A DNA stretch of 64,000 nucleotides from contig NZ_JADKSG010000001.1 of the NCBI RefSeq assembly GCF_015350805.1, forward strand, positions 1,970,513 to 2,034,512, in the 5' to 3' direction. The position numbers and the translations under genes are program-made. This document shows, piece after piece, positions 7,828 through 16,455 of the stretch. The stretch comes from Herbiconiux sp. VKM Ac-1786 (lineage in GTDB: Bacteria > Actinomycetota > Actinomycetes > Actinomycetales > Microbacteriaceae). A model generated the notes under the pieces. That model saw only the letters and a list, made by a program, of their open reading frames with translations, searched no databases and was not told the DNA's origin. Each line of letters opens with the position of its first letter. Position 1 is the stretch's first letter.

Positions 7828-8598
7828 GTGACTATCGACGGCTCCCTCCTCAGTGGCGACTCCCGCAGCAACCCCGCCAAGCAGCCCCGCCTGCGCCGGG
7901 CCGACGGCTCGCCCGTGCGCGCCCTCGTCGTCGACGACGAGAACACCCTCACCGACCTGCTCTCGATGGCGCTGCGCTATGAGGGCTGGGAGGTCAAGAC
8001 GGCGAGCGAGGGGCGCCAGGCCATCACGATCGCCCGCGAGTTCCGCCCCGACGTGATCGTGCTCGACGTGATGCTGCCCGACATCGACGGGCTGCAGGTG
8101 CTGAACCGCATCCGCGGCGACGGCCACGAGACCCCCGTGCTCTTCCTCACGGCGAAGGATGCGCTCGACGACCGCATCGCCGGGCTCACCGCCGGCGGCG
8201 ACGACTACGTCACCAAGCCGTTCAGCCTCGAGGAGCTGGTGGCGCGCCTGCGCGGGCTCATCCGCCGCTCGACCCTCGTCGTGGCCGACGCCGACGACCC
8301 GATCGTCACCGTCGGAGACCTCGAGCTGAACGAGGACAGCCACGAGGTCTTCCGCGACGGCGAGCCGATCGAGCTCACCGCGACCGAGTTCGAGCTGCTG
8401 CGCTACCTGATGCGCAACCCGCGGCGCGTGCTGAGCAAGGCCCAGATCCTCGACCGGGTCTGGAGCTACGACTTCGGCGGCAAGTCGAGCGTGGTCGAGA
8501 TCTACATCTCCTACCTGCGCAAGAAGGTCGACGCCGGCCGCACGCCGATGATCCACACGGTGCGCGGAGCCGGCTACATGCTGAAGCCCGCGCTGTGA
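7828..8598 (+). CDS. phoP: OmpR-family response regulator, PhoP-like
   Basis: The 256-residue regulator has a receiver domain (phospho-acceptor Asp80 in VIVLDVMLPD, switch Lys in DDYVTKPFSLEELVARLR) and a winged-helix DNA-binding domain (TEFELLRYLM, ILDRVWSYDFGG, VVEIYISYLRKKVD, HTVRGAGYML). The KPFSLEE, VWSYDFGG and SYLRKKVD stretches are those of mycobacterial and other actinobacterial PhoP. It would activate or repress genes for phosphate, envelope or acid stress; the stimulus is unknown here. It shares a GTGA overlap with the kinase gene. The GTG start sits six bases after a -10 hexamer, behind the repeat at 7790-7807. Confidence 0.88.
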   Translation: MTIDGSLLSGDSRSNPAKQPRLRRADGSPVRALVVDDENTLTDLLSMALRYEGWEVKTASEGRQAITIAREFRPDVIVLDVMLPDIDGLQVLNRIRGDGHETPVLFLTAKDALDDRIAGLTAGGDDYVTKPFSLEELVARLRGLIRRSTLVVADADDPIVTVGDLELNEDSHEVFRDGEPIELTATEFELLRYLMRNPRRVLSKAQILDRVWSYDFGGKSSVVEIYISYLRKKVDAGRTPMIHTVRGAGYMLKPAL

Positions 8599-10055
8599 CG
8601 CTGCGGCGCACGCTGATCGCCAGCGTGCTCGGCCTGATCGCCCTCGCCGGCGTGATCATCGGCGTCGTGAGCACGGTGGCGCTGAACGGCTACCTCGTGA
8701 ACCAGCTCGACTCGCAGCTGCGCGAGGCGTCGAACCGCACCCTCTCGACCCTGCAGGGCGAGGGGCAGGGCGGTCCTCCGCAGGCGGGCTTCGGCCTCGG
8801 GCAGGCCTCCGGCACGGTGGCGGCCGTCGTGGCCGAGGGCGGATCGGCCGGTCTCGTGCTGAGCGAGGACGGCACCGCCGACTACCTCACCGAGTCGCAG
8901 CTCGCCGCCCTCTCTGGTGTCACCGCGGGCCCCGAGCCGGTGACGGTCGACATCGGCGACCTCGGCGGCTACCGCATCGAGGTGCAGTCGGTCGCGACCA
9001 CCACGGGCGCCCCGGCCCTCGTGGTGACGGGCCTGCCGCTCCGGGACGTCGAGGGCACGCTGCAGCAGCAGATCGTCGTGATCGTGATCGTCACCGCCGG
9101 CGCCATGGCGCTGGCGGCCGTGGCGGCGTTCCTGATCATCCGTCTCGCCCTGCGGCCCCTCGACCGCGTCACCGCCACCGCCACCCGGGTGGCCGAGCTG
9201 CCCCTGGACCGCGGTGACGTCGCCCTCGCCGAGCGGGTGCCGGCGGCCGACACCGACCCGCGCTCCGAGGTGGGCCGGGTGGGCCTCGCCTTCAACCGGA
9301 TGCTCGAGCACGTCGCCTCGGCCCTGACCTCCCGGCAGCAGAGCGAGAACAAGGTGCGGCAGTTCGTGGCCGACGCCAGCCACGAGCTGCGCACACCGCT
9401 GGCGAGCATCCGGGGCTATGCCGAGCTCACCCGGCGCACCGCCCCGGAGCTGCCGGGCGACGTGGCGCACTCGCTCGGCCGCATCGAGTCGGAGGCCACG
9501 CGCATGACCACCCTGGTCGAGGACCTGCTGCTGCTCGCCCGGCTCGACGCCAAGCCCGAGCTCGCGACGACCGAGGTCGACCTCTCGCTCGTGCTCGTCG
9601 ACGCGGTGAGCGACGCCCACGTGGCGGGCCGCGACCATATCTGGGACCTCGAGCTGCCCGAGGAGCCGGTGACCGTCTCGGGCGACCCCGAGCGGCTGCA
9701 CCAGGTCGTCGCCAACCTGCTGGCCAACGCCAGGGTGCACACCCCGCCCGGCACGCGGGTGACGGTCTCGGTCGACGGCTCGGCGGGTGCTCCGGATGCT
9801 CCGGTCGCCCTCGTGCGGATCGCCGACGACGGCCCCGGTATCGCGCCCGAGCTGCTGCCGACGCTGTTCGAGCGCTTCGTGCGCGGCGACGTCTCGCGCT
9901 CGCGGCACCAGGGCAGCACCGGCCTCGGCCTCGCGATCGTGAAGGCGGTGGTCGACGCCCACGGCGGTGCCGTCTCGGTGGAGAGCGAGCCGGGGGCGAC
10001 GGTGTTCACGGTGGCGCTGCCGCTGGTCTCGATCGCGACGAGCCGGGAGCTGTGA
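8595..10055 (+). CDS. Sensor histidine kinase, PhoR-like
   Basis: This 486-residue membrane kinase is the partner of the upstream response regulator. It has a transmembrane helix (about 7-30), an extracellular sensor loop of about 120 residues, a second helix (about 157-182), HAMP, HisKA with His263 in DASHELRTPLASIRGYAELT, and HATPase_c with the N-box NLLANARVHTPPG, DDGPGIAPEL and STGLGLAIVKAVV. It would autophosphorylate on His263 and transfer to Asp80 of the regulator. The GTG start overlaps the regulator's stop (GTGA), so translation is coupled and no separate ribosome-binding site is needed. Confidence 0.9.
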   Translation: MTLRRTLIASVLGLIALAGVIIGVVSTVALNGYLVNQLDSQLREASNRTLSTLQGEGQGGPPQAGFGLGQASGTVAAVVAEGGSAGLVLSEDGTADYLTESQLAALSGVTAGPEPVTVDIGDLGGYRIEVQSVATTTGAPALVVTGLPLRDVEGTLQQQIVVIVIVTAGAMALAAVAAFLIIRLALRPLDRVTATATRVAELPLDRGDVALAERVPAADTDPRSEVGRVGLAFNRMLEHVASALTSRQQSENKVRQFVADASHELRTPLASIRGYAELTRRTAPELPGDVAHSLGRIESEATRMTTLVEDLLLLARLDAKPELATTEVDLSLVLVDAVSDAHVAGRDHIWDLELPEEPVTVSGDPERLHQVVANLLANARVHTPPGTRVTVSVDGSAGAPDAPVALVRIADDGPGIAPELLPTLFERFVRGDVSRSRHQGSTGLGLAIVKAVVDAHGGAVSVESEPGATVFTVALPLVSIATSREL

Positions 10056-10059
10056 GGGG

Positions 10060-10065
10060 TACGGT
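10060..10065 (+). promoter_or_regulatory. -10 element for the small acidic protein (leaderless)
   Basis: TACGGT lies exactly six bases before the ATG at 10072. The same TACGGT-N6-ATG arrangement occurs on the minus strand at 32606-32594. Confidence 0.45.
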
Positions 10066-10071
10066 GAGACC

Positions 10072-10290
10072 ATGACCGATCAGCAGAACGAGCCCATCAT
10101 GGCCGGCGCCGACGACGCCGCGCTCACCGAGAAGGTCGAGGGCGTGCTCGCCCAGGTCAAGGCCGATTCCCCCGACGCCTCCTCGGCCGAGATCGCCGAG
10201 CTGCTGCGCGAGCGGCTCGACCAGGCCGGCCTCGAGGTCGACGACGACGAGATCGGGCGCCTGGCCGCCTGGGAGGCCGGCGAGAGCTGA
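10072..10290 (+). CDS. Small acidic protein of unknown function
   Basis: The 72-residue product is strongly acidic (many Glu/Asp, few basic residues) and probably mostly helical, with QVKADSPDASSAEIAELLRER and LEVDDDEIGRLAAWEAGES. I do not recognise the family. There is no signal peptide, transmembrane segment or Cys. It begins 16 bases after the kinase stop and has its own -10-like TACGGT directly before the ATG, so it may be expressed separately from the two-component operon. The rplJ promoter starts immediately after it. Start choice is supported by the ATG and codon bias. Confidence 0.6.
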   Translation: MTDQQNEPIMAGADDAALTEKVEGVLAQVKADSPDASSAEIAELLRERLDQAGLEVDDDEIGRLAAWEAGES

Positions 10291-10291
10291 T

Positions 10292-10320
10292 TTGCAACCG
10301 GCGGCCGGGTGCCTTAGGCT
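10292..10320 (+). promoter_or_regulatory. Promoter of the rplJ-rplL operon
   Basis: A -35 TTGCAA (10292-10297) and a -10 TAGGCT (10315-10320) are separated by 17 bases. Transcription would begin near 10327, just before the L10 leader. Confidence 0.65.
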
Positions 10321-10326
10321 TCACGA

Positions 10327-10554
10327 GGCCAAAGACCGCCGGTCGTCGGTGTGCGCTGCTGAGAAGCAGAGTTCACCGGCCGAAGATTCGTGAGAGCGAA
10401 GACCTGCGCAGGTGTACGAAGTAAGTCTCCAGCGTTCTGCTGTGTTCTCGCTCCGGCCTCCTGCGCCGGAGCTTTTCTTTTTCTTCTCCCAGAGCTCCTC
10501 TCCAGGTGCACCCGGTGGTCGTCCCGGCCGACACCATCGATTACTAGGAGCGCC
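10327..10554 (+). ncRNA. L10 leader (ribosomal protein autoregulatory leader RNA)
   Basis: This 228-base untranslated region precedes rplJ. It contains the purine-rich conserved block GAGGCCAAAGACCGCCGGTC and paired segments such as CCTGCGCAGG, features of the L10 leader to which the L10-L12 complex binds. A full intrinsic terminator lies inside it (10450-10485), so free L10-L12 would shut off the operon by termination. Assignment is by position and visible blocks; a covariance-model search was not possible. Confidence 0.7.
10450..10485 (+). terminator. Attenuator terminator inside the L10 leader
   Basis: The stem GCTCCGGC / GCCGGAGC with a 7-base loop is followed by TTTTCTTTTTCTT, the most U-rich tail in the window. 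It lies about 70 bases before rplJ. Confidence 0.85.
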
Positions 10555-11070
10555 ATGGCGAACAAGGAAGCCTCGGTTGCCGAGCTCACGGAACTCTTCC
10601 AGAGCTCGACCGCCGTTCTGCTGACCGAGTATCGCGGTCTCACGGTCGCGCAGCTGAAGCAGCTGCGCGGAAGCATCCGTGAGCACGCGTCATACGCCGT
10701 GGTAAAGAACACGCTGACCAAGATCGCGGCGAACAACGCCGGCATCTCGTCGTTCGACGACGAACTCGCCGGTCCGTCCGCGATCGCCTTCGTCCACGGT
10801 GACCCCGTGGCCGTCGCCAAGTCGCTGCGTGACTTTGCCAAGGCAAACCCTCTTCTGGTCGTGAAGGGCGGGTACTTCGACGGTAACCCCCTGACCGCCG
10901 ACGAGGTCACCAAGCTCGCCGACCTCGAGTCCCGTGAAGTCCTGCTGGCGAAGCTCGCCGGTGCCTTCAAGGCCTCGCTGTTCGGTGCCGCCTATCTCTT
11001 CAACGCCCCGCTGTCGAAGGCCGTTCGCACGGTCGATGCGCTGCGTGAGAAGCAGGAGTCCGCGTCCTGA
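10555..11070 (+). CDS. rplJ: 50S ribosomal protein L10
   Basis: The 171-residue protein has the L10 signature [14 protein letters not shown]-like (here [19 protein letters not shown]) and [14 protein letters not shown]10 anchors L7/L12 dimers to the 23S rRNA GTPase centre and, with L12, represses its own operon through the upstream leader. The ATG at 10555 follows CTAGGAGCGCC, a good ribosome-binding site; the open frame further upstream is leader sequence. The C-terminal helix that binds L12 dimers ends at REKQESAS. Confidence 0.97.
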   Translation: MANKEASVAELTELFQSSTAVLLTEYRGLTVAQLKQLRGSIREHASYAVVKNTLTKIAANNAGISSFDDELAGPSAIAFVHGDPVAVAKSLRDFAKANPLLVVKGGYFDGNPLTADEVTKLADLESREVLLAKLAGAFKASLFGAAYLFNAPLSKAVRTVDALREKQESAS

Positions 11071-11121
11071 GCTCCGGCTCCGGCACGCGGTTGAACTAAC
11101 TACCACAACAAGGAGAACAAC

Positions 11122-11508
11122 ATGGCAAAGCTTTCCACCGAGGAACTGCTCGAGGCTTTCAAGGAGCTCACGCTCATCGAGCTGAGCGAGTTCGTCAAGG
11201 CGTTCGAGGAGACCTTCGAGGTCACCGCGGCTGCCCCCGTCGCCGTCGCCGGCCCCGCCGCTGCCGGTGGCGCCCCCGCCGAAGAGGCTGAGGAGCAGAC
11301 CGAGTTCGACGTCATCCTCGAGGCTGCCGGCGAGAAGAAGATCCAGGTCATCAAGGAGGTGCGCGCCCTCACCAGCCTCGGCCTCGGTGAGGCGAAGGCA
11401 CTCGTCGACGGTGCTCCCAAGGCCGTCATCGAGGGCGCCAACAAGGAGACCGCCGAGAAGGCCAAGGCCCAGCTCGAAGAGGCCGGCGCCACCGTCACCC
11501 TCAAGTAG
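11122..11508 (+). CDS. rplL: 50S ribosomal protein L7/L12
   Basis: The 128-residue protein has the standard L12 layout: an N-terminal dimerisation helix ([20 protein letters not shown]), an Ala/Pro/Gly hinge ([18 protein letters not shown]) and a C-terminal factor-binding domain ([32 protein letters not shown]). L12 recruits elongation factors and stimulates their GTPase. AAGGAGAACAAC precedes the ATG. It follows rplJ by 51 bases and ends before a strong terminator. Confidence 0.98.
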   Translation: MAKLSTEELLEAFKELTLIELSEFVKAFEETFEVTAAAPVAVAGPAAAGGAPAEEAEEQTEFDVILEAAGEKKIQVIKEVRALTSLGLGEAKALVDGAPKAVIEGANKETAEKAKAQLEEAGATVTLK

Positions 11509-11525
11509 TCTTCTCTGCTTCGAAG

Positions 11526-11563
11526 CGGATGCCCGGGCCTCACGGCTCGGGCATCCGTCGTTT
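11526..11563 (+). terminator. Terminator of rplJ-rplL
   Basis: A 14-bp stem (CGGATGCCCGGGCC / GGCTCGGGCATCCG, one G-U pair) with loop TCAC is followed by TCGTTT. Confidence 0.85.
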
Positions 11564-11591
11564 AACCGGCCGCCCCTGATCGGCGCGGCGG

Positions 11592-12608
11592 TCAGCGCCG
11601 CGGGGGAGCCGTGGACGAGCGGATGACCAGCCGCGCCGGCACGAAGGTGTGCTTGGACGGCGGCGTCCAGCCCGGCTCCTCCAGCTGGCGGATCACCCAG
11701 TCGACCGCCTGCTCGCCCTGCAGGTCGGGCCGCTGCCCGATCGAGGTGAGCCCGAACATCTCGCTCAGCGGGTGGTCGTCGATGCCGATCACCGACAGGT
11801 CCTCGGGCACCGACAGCCCGAGCTCGCGCGCGGCGAGGATGACCCCGATGCCGACCTCGTCGCAGGCCGCGAACACGGCCGTGGGGCGGCGCCGCGGATC
11901 GCCGAGGAGCTGCTTGCCCACCCGGTAGCCGCCCGGGATGTCGAAGGGCGTCGCGACGTGGGAGTCGGAGTCGTAGCGGATGCCCGCCGCCTCCAGCGCC
12001 TCGCGGTAGCCGCGCAGCCGCTTGGAGTGCACGTGGAAGTCCATCTGCTCGTCAATGTCGCCGCCGACGTGCACGATGTCGCGGTGCCCGAGCAGCAGCA
12101 GGTGCTCGGTGGCGAGGCGCGCGGCCTCGATGTCGTCGATGCTGAGGGTGGGGATGCCGACCAGCGGCCCGCCGATGCCGGCGATGGGCTTGCCGAGCGA
12201 GAGCAGCCGCTCGGCCTCGGGAGCGGTGATCTCGAGGGTGACGGCGATCACGGCGTCGACCCGCTTGCGCACGAGGAAGTACTCGAAGACGCGGCTGCGC
12301 TCCTCGACCGTCTTGGTGGTGTTGTAGAGCATGAGGTCGTAGCCGCGGTCGAGCAGCGCCCGCTCGACACCCTCGATGATGCTGCCGAAGAACCACTGGT
12401 TGATCTCGGGGATGATCACCCCGACGTTGTTCGTGCGGCCGGTGACGAGGCTCGAGGCGCTCGAGGAGACGACGTAGCCCAGCGTCGCGGCGGCGGCGGA
12501 GACCCGGGTGCGCGTCTCGGCCGAGACGTAGCCGCGCCCGCTCAGGGCGCGCGACACCGTGGCCTTCGAGACCCCGGCGAGAGTCGCCACGTCTTCGATC
12601 CCCGACAC
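11592..12608 (-). CDS. LacI-family regulator of the adjacent alpha-glucoside-type transporter
   Basis: The 338-residue repressor has a LacI helix-turn-helix (IEDVATLAGVSKATVSRALSG) and hinge at residues 1-60, then a periplasmic-binding-like sugar domain (VGVIIPEINQWFFG, LLLLGHRDIVHVGG, SVIGIDDHPLSEMFGLTSI). It lies divergent from the AglEFG-like operon and is likely its sugar-responsive repressor. The GTG at 12608 has GAGGAGG six bases upstream. LacI-type palindromes occur both in its own promoter (12632-12645) and before the transporter (12715-12726, 12790-12801). The effector is probably a disaccharide, not determined. Confidence 0.88.
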   Translation of the reverse strand: MSGIEDVATLAGVSKATVSRALSGRGYVSAETRTRVSAAAATLGYVVSSSASSLVTGRTNNVGVIIPEINQWFFGSIIEGVERALLDRGYDLMLYNTTKTVEERSRVFEYFLVRKRVDAVIAVTLEITAPEAERLLSLGKPIAGIGGPLVGIPTLSIDDIEAARLATEHLLLLGHRDIVHVGGDIDEQMDFHVHSKRLRGYREALEAAGIRYDSDSHVATPFDIPGGYRVGKQLLGDPRRRPTAVFAACDEVGIGVILAARELGLSVPEDLSVIGIDDHPLSEMFGLTSIGQRPDLQGEQAVDWVIRQLEEPGWTPPSKHTFVPARLVIRSSTAPPRR

Positions 12609-12631
12609 GACGACCTCCTCGTCTTCCCGTG

Positions 12632-12645
12632 TGCAAACGCTTCCA
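12632..12645. promoter_or_regulatory. LacI-type operator in the regulator's own promoter
   Basis: TGCAAACGCTTCCA matches the general LacI-family pattern TGNAANCGNTTNCA at every fixed base. It lies 24-37 bases upstream of the regulator's GTG, consistent with autorepression. Confidence 0.65.
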
Positions 12646-12714
12646 GAATCCTAGCGCCACCTGACAGCGGATGTGGAGCACCAGTTTCGCGATCACCCTC
12701 TCGTCTGCTAGCGT

Positions 12715-12726
12715 GAGAGCGCTCTC
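12715..12726. promoter_or_regulatory. LacI-type operator 1 of the agl-like operon
   Basis: GAGAGCGCTCTC is a perfect 12-bp palindrome with the central CG typical of LacI operators. It lies just after a -10-like TAGCGT (12709-12714), where a repressor would block transcription. Confidence 0.65.
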
Positions 12727-12789
12727 TCCGAACCAATCGTTACCTTCTCGAGACATCGAGGACGCGGCTTGTCATTTGGTGGGAGTTAT

Positions 12790-12801
12790 GGAAAGGTTTC
12801 C
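12790..12801. promoter_or_regulatory. Possible second operator before the agl-like operon
   Basis: GGAAAGGTTTCC has perfect GGAAA/TTTCC arms but a GG rather than CG centre. It lies 58-69 bases upstream of the binding-protein start. Confidence 0.35.
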
Positions 12802-12858
12802 CTACACGCGCCTCCGAAGGCACCACGACGGAGCGCACAAACTCAATGAGGAGGAGAT

Positions 12859-14181
12859 ATGCGGTCACTTTCGCACCGCCGTGTCACAGCACCCATCGCC
12901 ATCGCGGCGGGCCTCGGGCTCGCACTCGTCGGCTGCTCCGGCGGAGCCGGCGGCGGAGCGGCGGGCGGTGAGGCCGGTGAGGCCGACGGCGTCGTCACCG
13001 TCTACGGCACCATCGCCGACACCGAGGCCGAGCTTCTCGAACAGTCCTGGGCGGACTGGGAGAAAGAGAACAACATCGACATCCAGTACGAGTCGTCGAA
13101 GGAGTTCGAGTCCCAGATCGGCATCCGCGCGCAGGGTGGCAACCCGCCCGACCTCGCGATCTTCCCGCAGCCGGGCCTGCTCGCCGACCTCGCGTCGCGC
13201 GGCTTCATCCAGAAGGCCCCCGAGGGCGTCGAGAAGAACGTCGACGAGTACTGGTCGACCGACTGGAAGGCCTACGGCACCGTCGACGACACCTTCTACG
13301 GTGCTCCGCTGATGGCCAGCGTCAAGGGCTTCATCTGGTACTCCCCGAAGCAGTTCGCCGACAACGGCTGGGAGGTCCCGAAGACCTACCAGGAGATGGT
13401 CGACCTGACCGCGAAGATGCAGACCACCCTGGGCTCGGCCCCGTGGTGCGCCGGCTTCGGCTCGGGCGACGCCACCGGCTGGCCGGGCACCGACTGGGTC
13501 GAAGACCTGGTGCTGCGCCAGAGCGGCCCCGACGTCTACGACCAGTGGGTCAAGAACGAGGTCAAGTTCACCGACCCCGCGATCAGCGACGCCTTCACCT
13601 CCGTCGGCGACATCCTGCTCAACCCGAGCTACGTCAACGCCGGTTTCGGTGACGTCAAGTCGATCAACGCGACCGCCTTCGGCGACGTGGCGAACGCCAT
13701 GGCCGACGGCAGCTGCGCGCTGACCCACCAGGCCTCGTTCTTCGACGGCTTCCTCACCGACGCCGGAGCCACGGTCGGCCCCGACGCCGACATCTGGGCG
13801 TTCGTCACCCCCGCGGTGAACGAGGGCGAGACCGCCGTCACCGGTGGTGGCGAGATCGTCGGAGCGTTCTCGAACGACGCCGACACCGTCAAGGTGCAGG
13901 AGTACCTCTCGAGCCCCGAGTGGGCCAACAGCCGCGTGTCGCTGGGTGGCGTCATCTCCGCGAACAAGGGCCTCGAGGCCTCCAACGCGCAGAGCCCCAT
14001 CCTGCAGCAGGCCATCGGCATCCTCCAGGACGAGAAGACCACGTTCCGGTTCGACGCCTCCGACCTGATGCCCGGTGCCGTCGGCGCCGGAACCTTCTGG
14101 AAGGGCATGGTCGACTGGATCAACGGCACGCCGCAGGACGAGGTCCTGACCTCCATCGAGGGCGGCTGGCCGACCGAGTAG
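12859..14181 (+). CDS. Sugar ABC transporter substrate-binding lipoprotein, AglE-like
   Basis: The 440-residue protein is an extracytoplasmic solute-binding protein of the SBP_bac family. The lipobox ALVGC puts the lipidated Cys at residue 26, followed by a Gly/Ala-rich tether. The mature protein starts VVTVYGTIADTEAE and resembles AglE-type alpha-glucoside binding proteins. It would capture oligosaccharide at the membrane surface for the two permeases downstream. AGGAGGAG lies upstream of the ATG. No ATPase gene is in the operon, so a shared MsiK-like ATPase elsewhere in the genome is likely. A hairpin after the gene should favour its high expression. Confidence 0.85.
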   Translation: MRSLSHRRVTAPIAIAAGLGLALVGCSGGAGGGAAGGEAGEADGVVTVYGTIADTEAELLEQSWADWEKENNIDIQYESSKEFESQIGIRAQGGNPPDLAIFPQPGLLADLASRGFIQKAPEGVEKNVDEYWSTDWKAYGTVDDTFYGAPLMASVKGFIWYSPKQFADNGWEVPKTYQEMVDLTAKMQTTLGSAPWCAGFGSGDATGWPGTDWVEDLVLRQSGPDVYDQWVKNEVKFTDPAISDAFTSVGDILLNPSYVNAGFGDVKSINATAFGDVANAMADGSCALTHQASFFDGFLTDAGATVGPDADIWAFVTPAVNEGETAVTGGGEIVGAFSNDADTVKVQEYLSSPEWANSRVSLGGVISANKGLEASNAQSPILQQAIGILQDEKTTFRFDASDLMPGAVGAGTFWKGMVDWINGTPQDEVLTSIEGGWPTE

Positions 14182-14217
14182 GTCGACCCGTCCATCCATA
14201 GACAGAACGGTCGCGAT

Positions 14218-14248
14218 GAGGCCGCCCGAACCCTCGGGCGGCCTCCTT
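14218..14248 (+). terminator. Hairpin between binding-protein and permease genes
   Basis: A perfect 12-bp stem (GAGGCCGCCCGA / TCGGGCGGCCTC) with a 4-base loop is followed by CTT. It probably terminates part of the transcripts or protects the upstream mRNA. Confidence 0.7.
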
Positions 14249-14329
14249 GCACCCTGGTGCTACGGTGTCCTCACGGCGCCGAGGGCGCCGGGCCGTTCCT
14301 GAGTTCAGAGTCGCACTCGAAAGGTTTTC

Positions 14330-15460
14330 ATGTCCGATTTCCTTCTCTGGGTGGGGAAGCTGCCCGCGCTGGCGCAGATCCCCATCGTCCTCATCGCGTT
14401 CGGCATCGTCGTCGCGCTGATCCTGTTCTTCGTGGAGATCGCTCCACGAACCGGGCGCAAGTACACGATCATCCGTCTCGCGGTGTGTGTGATCGCCCCG
14501 TTCCTCGCCCTCGTGCTCGTGGGCTCGGTCTGGTGGGCGGCCCTCATCGCCGCGGCTCTCGGCCTGCTGTTCTTCTGGATCGACAAGCGCTCCTCGCAGG
14601 GCGCCGGCTATCTCTTCCAGCTCTTCGGCTTCCTGGCCCCCGCGATCATCCTGCTGGTGATCGGGCTCATCTACCCGACGGTCAAGACCGCCATCGACTC
14701 GCTGTTCTCGAGCCGCGGCAACTTCGTCGGGCTCGACAACTTCGCCTGGGTGCTCACGAACCCGCAGAACCTGCGCGTCATCCTGAACACCATCATCTGG
14801 GTGCTGGTCGTGCCGATCGCGTCGACCATCTTCGGTCTCGCCTACGCCGTCTTCATCGACAAGAGCCGCGGTGAGAAGTTCTTCAAGATCCTGGTCTTCA
14901 TGCCGATGGCGATCTCGTTCGTCGGCGCGTCGATCATCTGGCGCTTCGTCTACACCTACCGTCCCGACGACCAGAGCCAGATCGGCCTGCTGAACCAGGT
15001 CGTCGTGTGGCTCGGCGGTCAGCCGGTGCAGTGGCTGCAGGAGTCCCCCTGGAACACCTTCTTCCTGATCGTCGTGCTCATCTGGATCCAGACGGGCTTC
15101 GCGATGGTCATCCTCTCGGCGGCGATCAAGGGCGTTCCCGCCGAGCAGCTGGAGGCGGCGGAGCTCGACGGCACCAACGCGTGGCAGCGCTTCACCAATG
15201 TGACGGTGCCGGGCATCCGCTCGTCGCTGATCGTGGTGCTCACCACCATCTCGATCGCCTCGCTCAAGGTGTTCGACATCGTGCGCACCATGACGGCGGG
15301 CGCGAACGAGACCAGCGTGCTGGCGAACGAGATGTACACGCAGTTCAAGAACTTCGAGTACGGGCGGTCGGCGGCCTTCGCCGTCATCCTCTTCATCCTG
15401 GTGATGCCGATCGTCATCTACAACGCCAGGCAGATCAAGAAGCAGAGGGAGATCCGATGA
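14330..15460 (+). CDS. Sugar ABC transporter permease, AglF-like
   Basis: This 376-residue permease has two or three additional N-terminal hydrophobic segments (residues about 15-40, 50-85) before the usual six-helix core, as in AglF-type alpha-glucoside permeases. The coupling EAA loop is EQLEAAELDGTNAWQRFTNV. It would form the heteromeric channel with the next gene product. GAAAGG precedes the ATG. The stop overlaps the start of the second permease as ATGA. Confidence 0.85.
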   Translation: MSDFLLWVGKLPALAQIPIVLIAFGIVVALILFFVEIAPRTGRKYTIIRLAVCVIAPFLALVLVGSVWWAALIAAALGLLFFWIDKRSSQGAGYLFQLFGFLAPAIILLVIGLIYPTVKTAIDSLFSSRGNFVGLDNFAWVLTNPQNLRVILNTIIWVLVVPIASTIFGLAYAVFIDKSRGEKFFKILVFMPMAISFVGASIIWRFVYTYRPDDQSQIGLLNQVVVWLGGQPVQWLQESPWNTFFLIVVLIWIQTGFAMVILSAAIKGVPAEQLEAAELDGTNAWQRFTNVTVPGIRSSLIVVLTTISIASLKVFDIVRTMTAGANETSVLANEMYTQFKNFEYGRSAAFAVILFILVMPIVIYNARQIKKQREIR

Positions 15461-16440
15461 GCGCCGTGCAGCCGATCGACCTGCCGGTCGACAAGTCGAC
15501 GAAGAAGCAGCTGAGGTCGGGCGAACGCGCGATCGAGCGCGACGAGACGGTGACCAAGCGTACCAAGCGCCGGCTCACCAGTCGCGGCGCGACGGTCGCC
15601 GCCCTGATCATCGCGGTGATCTGGACGATCCCGACCTTCGGTCTGCTGATCTCGTCGTTCCGCGAGCGGAACGCCATCCAGACCTCGGGCTGGTGGACGA
15701 TCTTCGAGAACTGGGGCTTCACCCTCGACAACTACGTCGAGGTGCTGGGCTCGGGCAACTCCTCGGTCACCATCGCCTCGTCGTTCGTCAACTCGATCGC
15801 GATCACCATCCCGGCGACGCTGATCCCGCTGGTGATCGCGGCCCTGGCCGCCTACGCCTTCGCGTGGATCGACTTCAAGGGCAAGGACTGGCTGTTCATC
15901 GGCGTCTTCGCGCTGCAGATCGTGCCGATCCAGATGGCGCTCGTGCCGCTGCTCAGCCTGTTCTCGCGCGGTGTGGCCGTCGGTGACGACTGGATCTTCT
16001 CGGGCATCCCCTCGAACGGCACCTTCTCGCAGGTCTGGATCGCGCACACGATCTTCGCCCTGCCGCTGGCGATCTTCCTGCTGCACAACTTCGTGTCGGA
16101 GATCCCGCGTGAGGTCATCGAGGCGGCTCGCGTCGACGGCGCCGGTCACGGGCAGATCTTCTTCCGGATCATCCTGCCGCTGACCATGCCGGCGCTGGCG
16201 TCGTTCGCGATCTTCCAGTTCCTCTGGGTCTGGAACGACCTGCTGGTGGCGCTCATCTTCGCCGACGGCGGGGTGGCTCCGATCACGAAGCTGCTGGCCG
16301 AGATCACGGGCTCGCGCGGTCAGGACTGGTACCTGCTCACCGCGGGGGCGTTCGTGGCCATCATCGTGCCGCTGATCGTGTTCTTCGCCCTGCAGCGGTT
16401 CTTCGTGCGAGGGCTCCTGGCGGGTTCCACCAAGGGCTGA
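15457..16440 (+). CDS. Sugar ABC transporter permease, AglG-like
   Basis: The 327-residue permease has a basic cytoplasmic N-terminus (about 45 residues rich in Lys/Arg/Thr) and six transmembrane helices. The EAA coupling loop is PREVIEAARVDGAGHGQIFF, and the end VRGLLAGSTKG is the typical C-terminus of the MalG/AglG group. The ATG overlaps the upstream stop (ATGA), ensuring equal synthesis with the AglF-like subunit. The operon ends with a hairpin at 16456-16496. Which ATPase energises it is not visible in the window. Confidence 0.87.
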   Translation: MSAVQPIDLPVDKSTKKQLRSGERAIERDETVTKRTKRRLTSRGATVAALIIAVIWTIPTFGLLISSFRERNAIQTSGWWTIFENWGFTLDNYVEVLGSGNSSVTIASSFVNSIAITIPATLIPLVIAALAAYAFAWIDFKGKDWLFIGVFALQIVPIQMALVPLLSLFSRGVAVGDDWIFSGIPSNGTFSQVWIAHTIFALPLAIFLLHNFVSEIPREVIEAARVDGAGHGQIFFRIILPLTMPALASFAIFQFLWVWNDLLVALIFADGGVAPITKLLAEITGSRGQDWYLLTAGAFVAIIVPLIVFFALQRFFVRGLLAGSTKG

Positions 16441-16455
16441 CGCGCTCGCGCACGC

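Noticed and set aside
10390-10554. N-terminally extended L10 protein
   Set aside because: The open frame runs through the leader RNA and its terminator. L10 begins at MANKEAS with its own ribosome-binding site.
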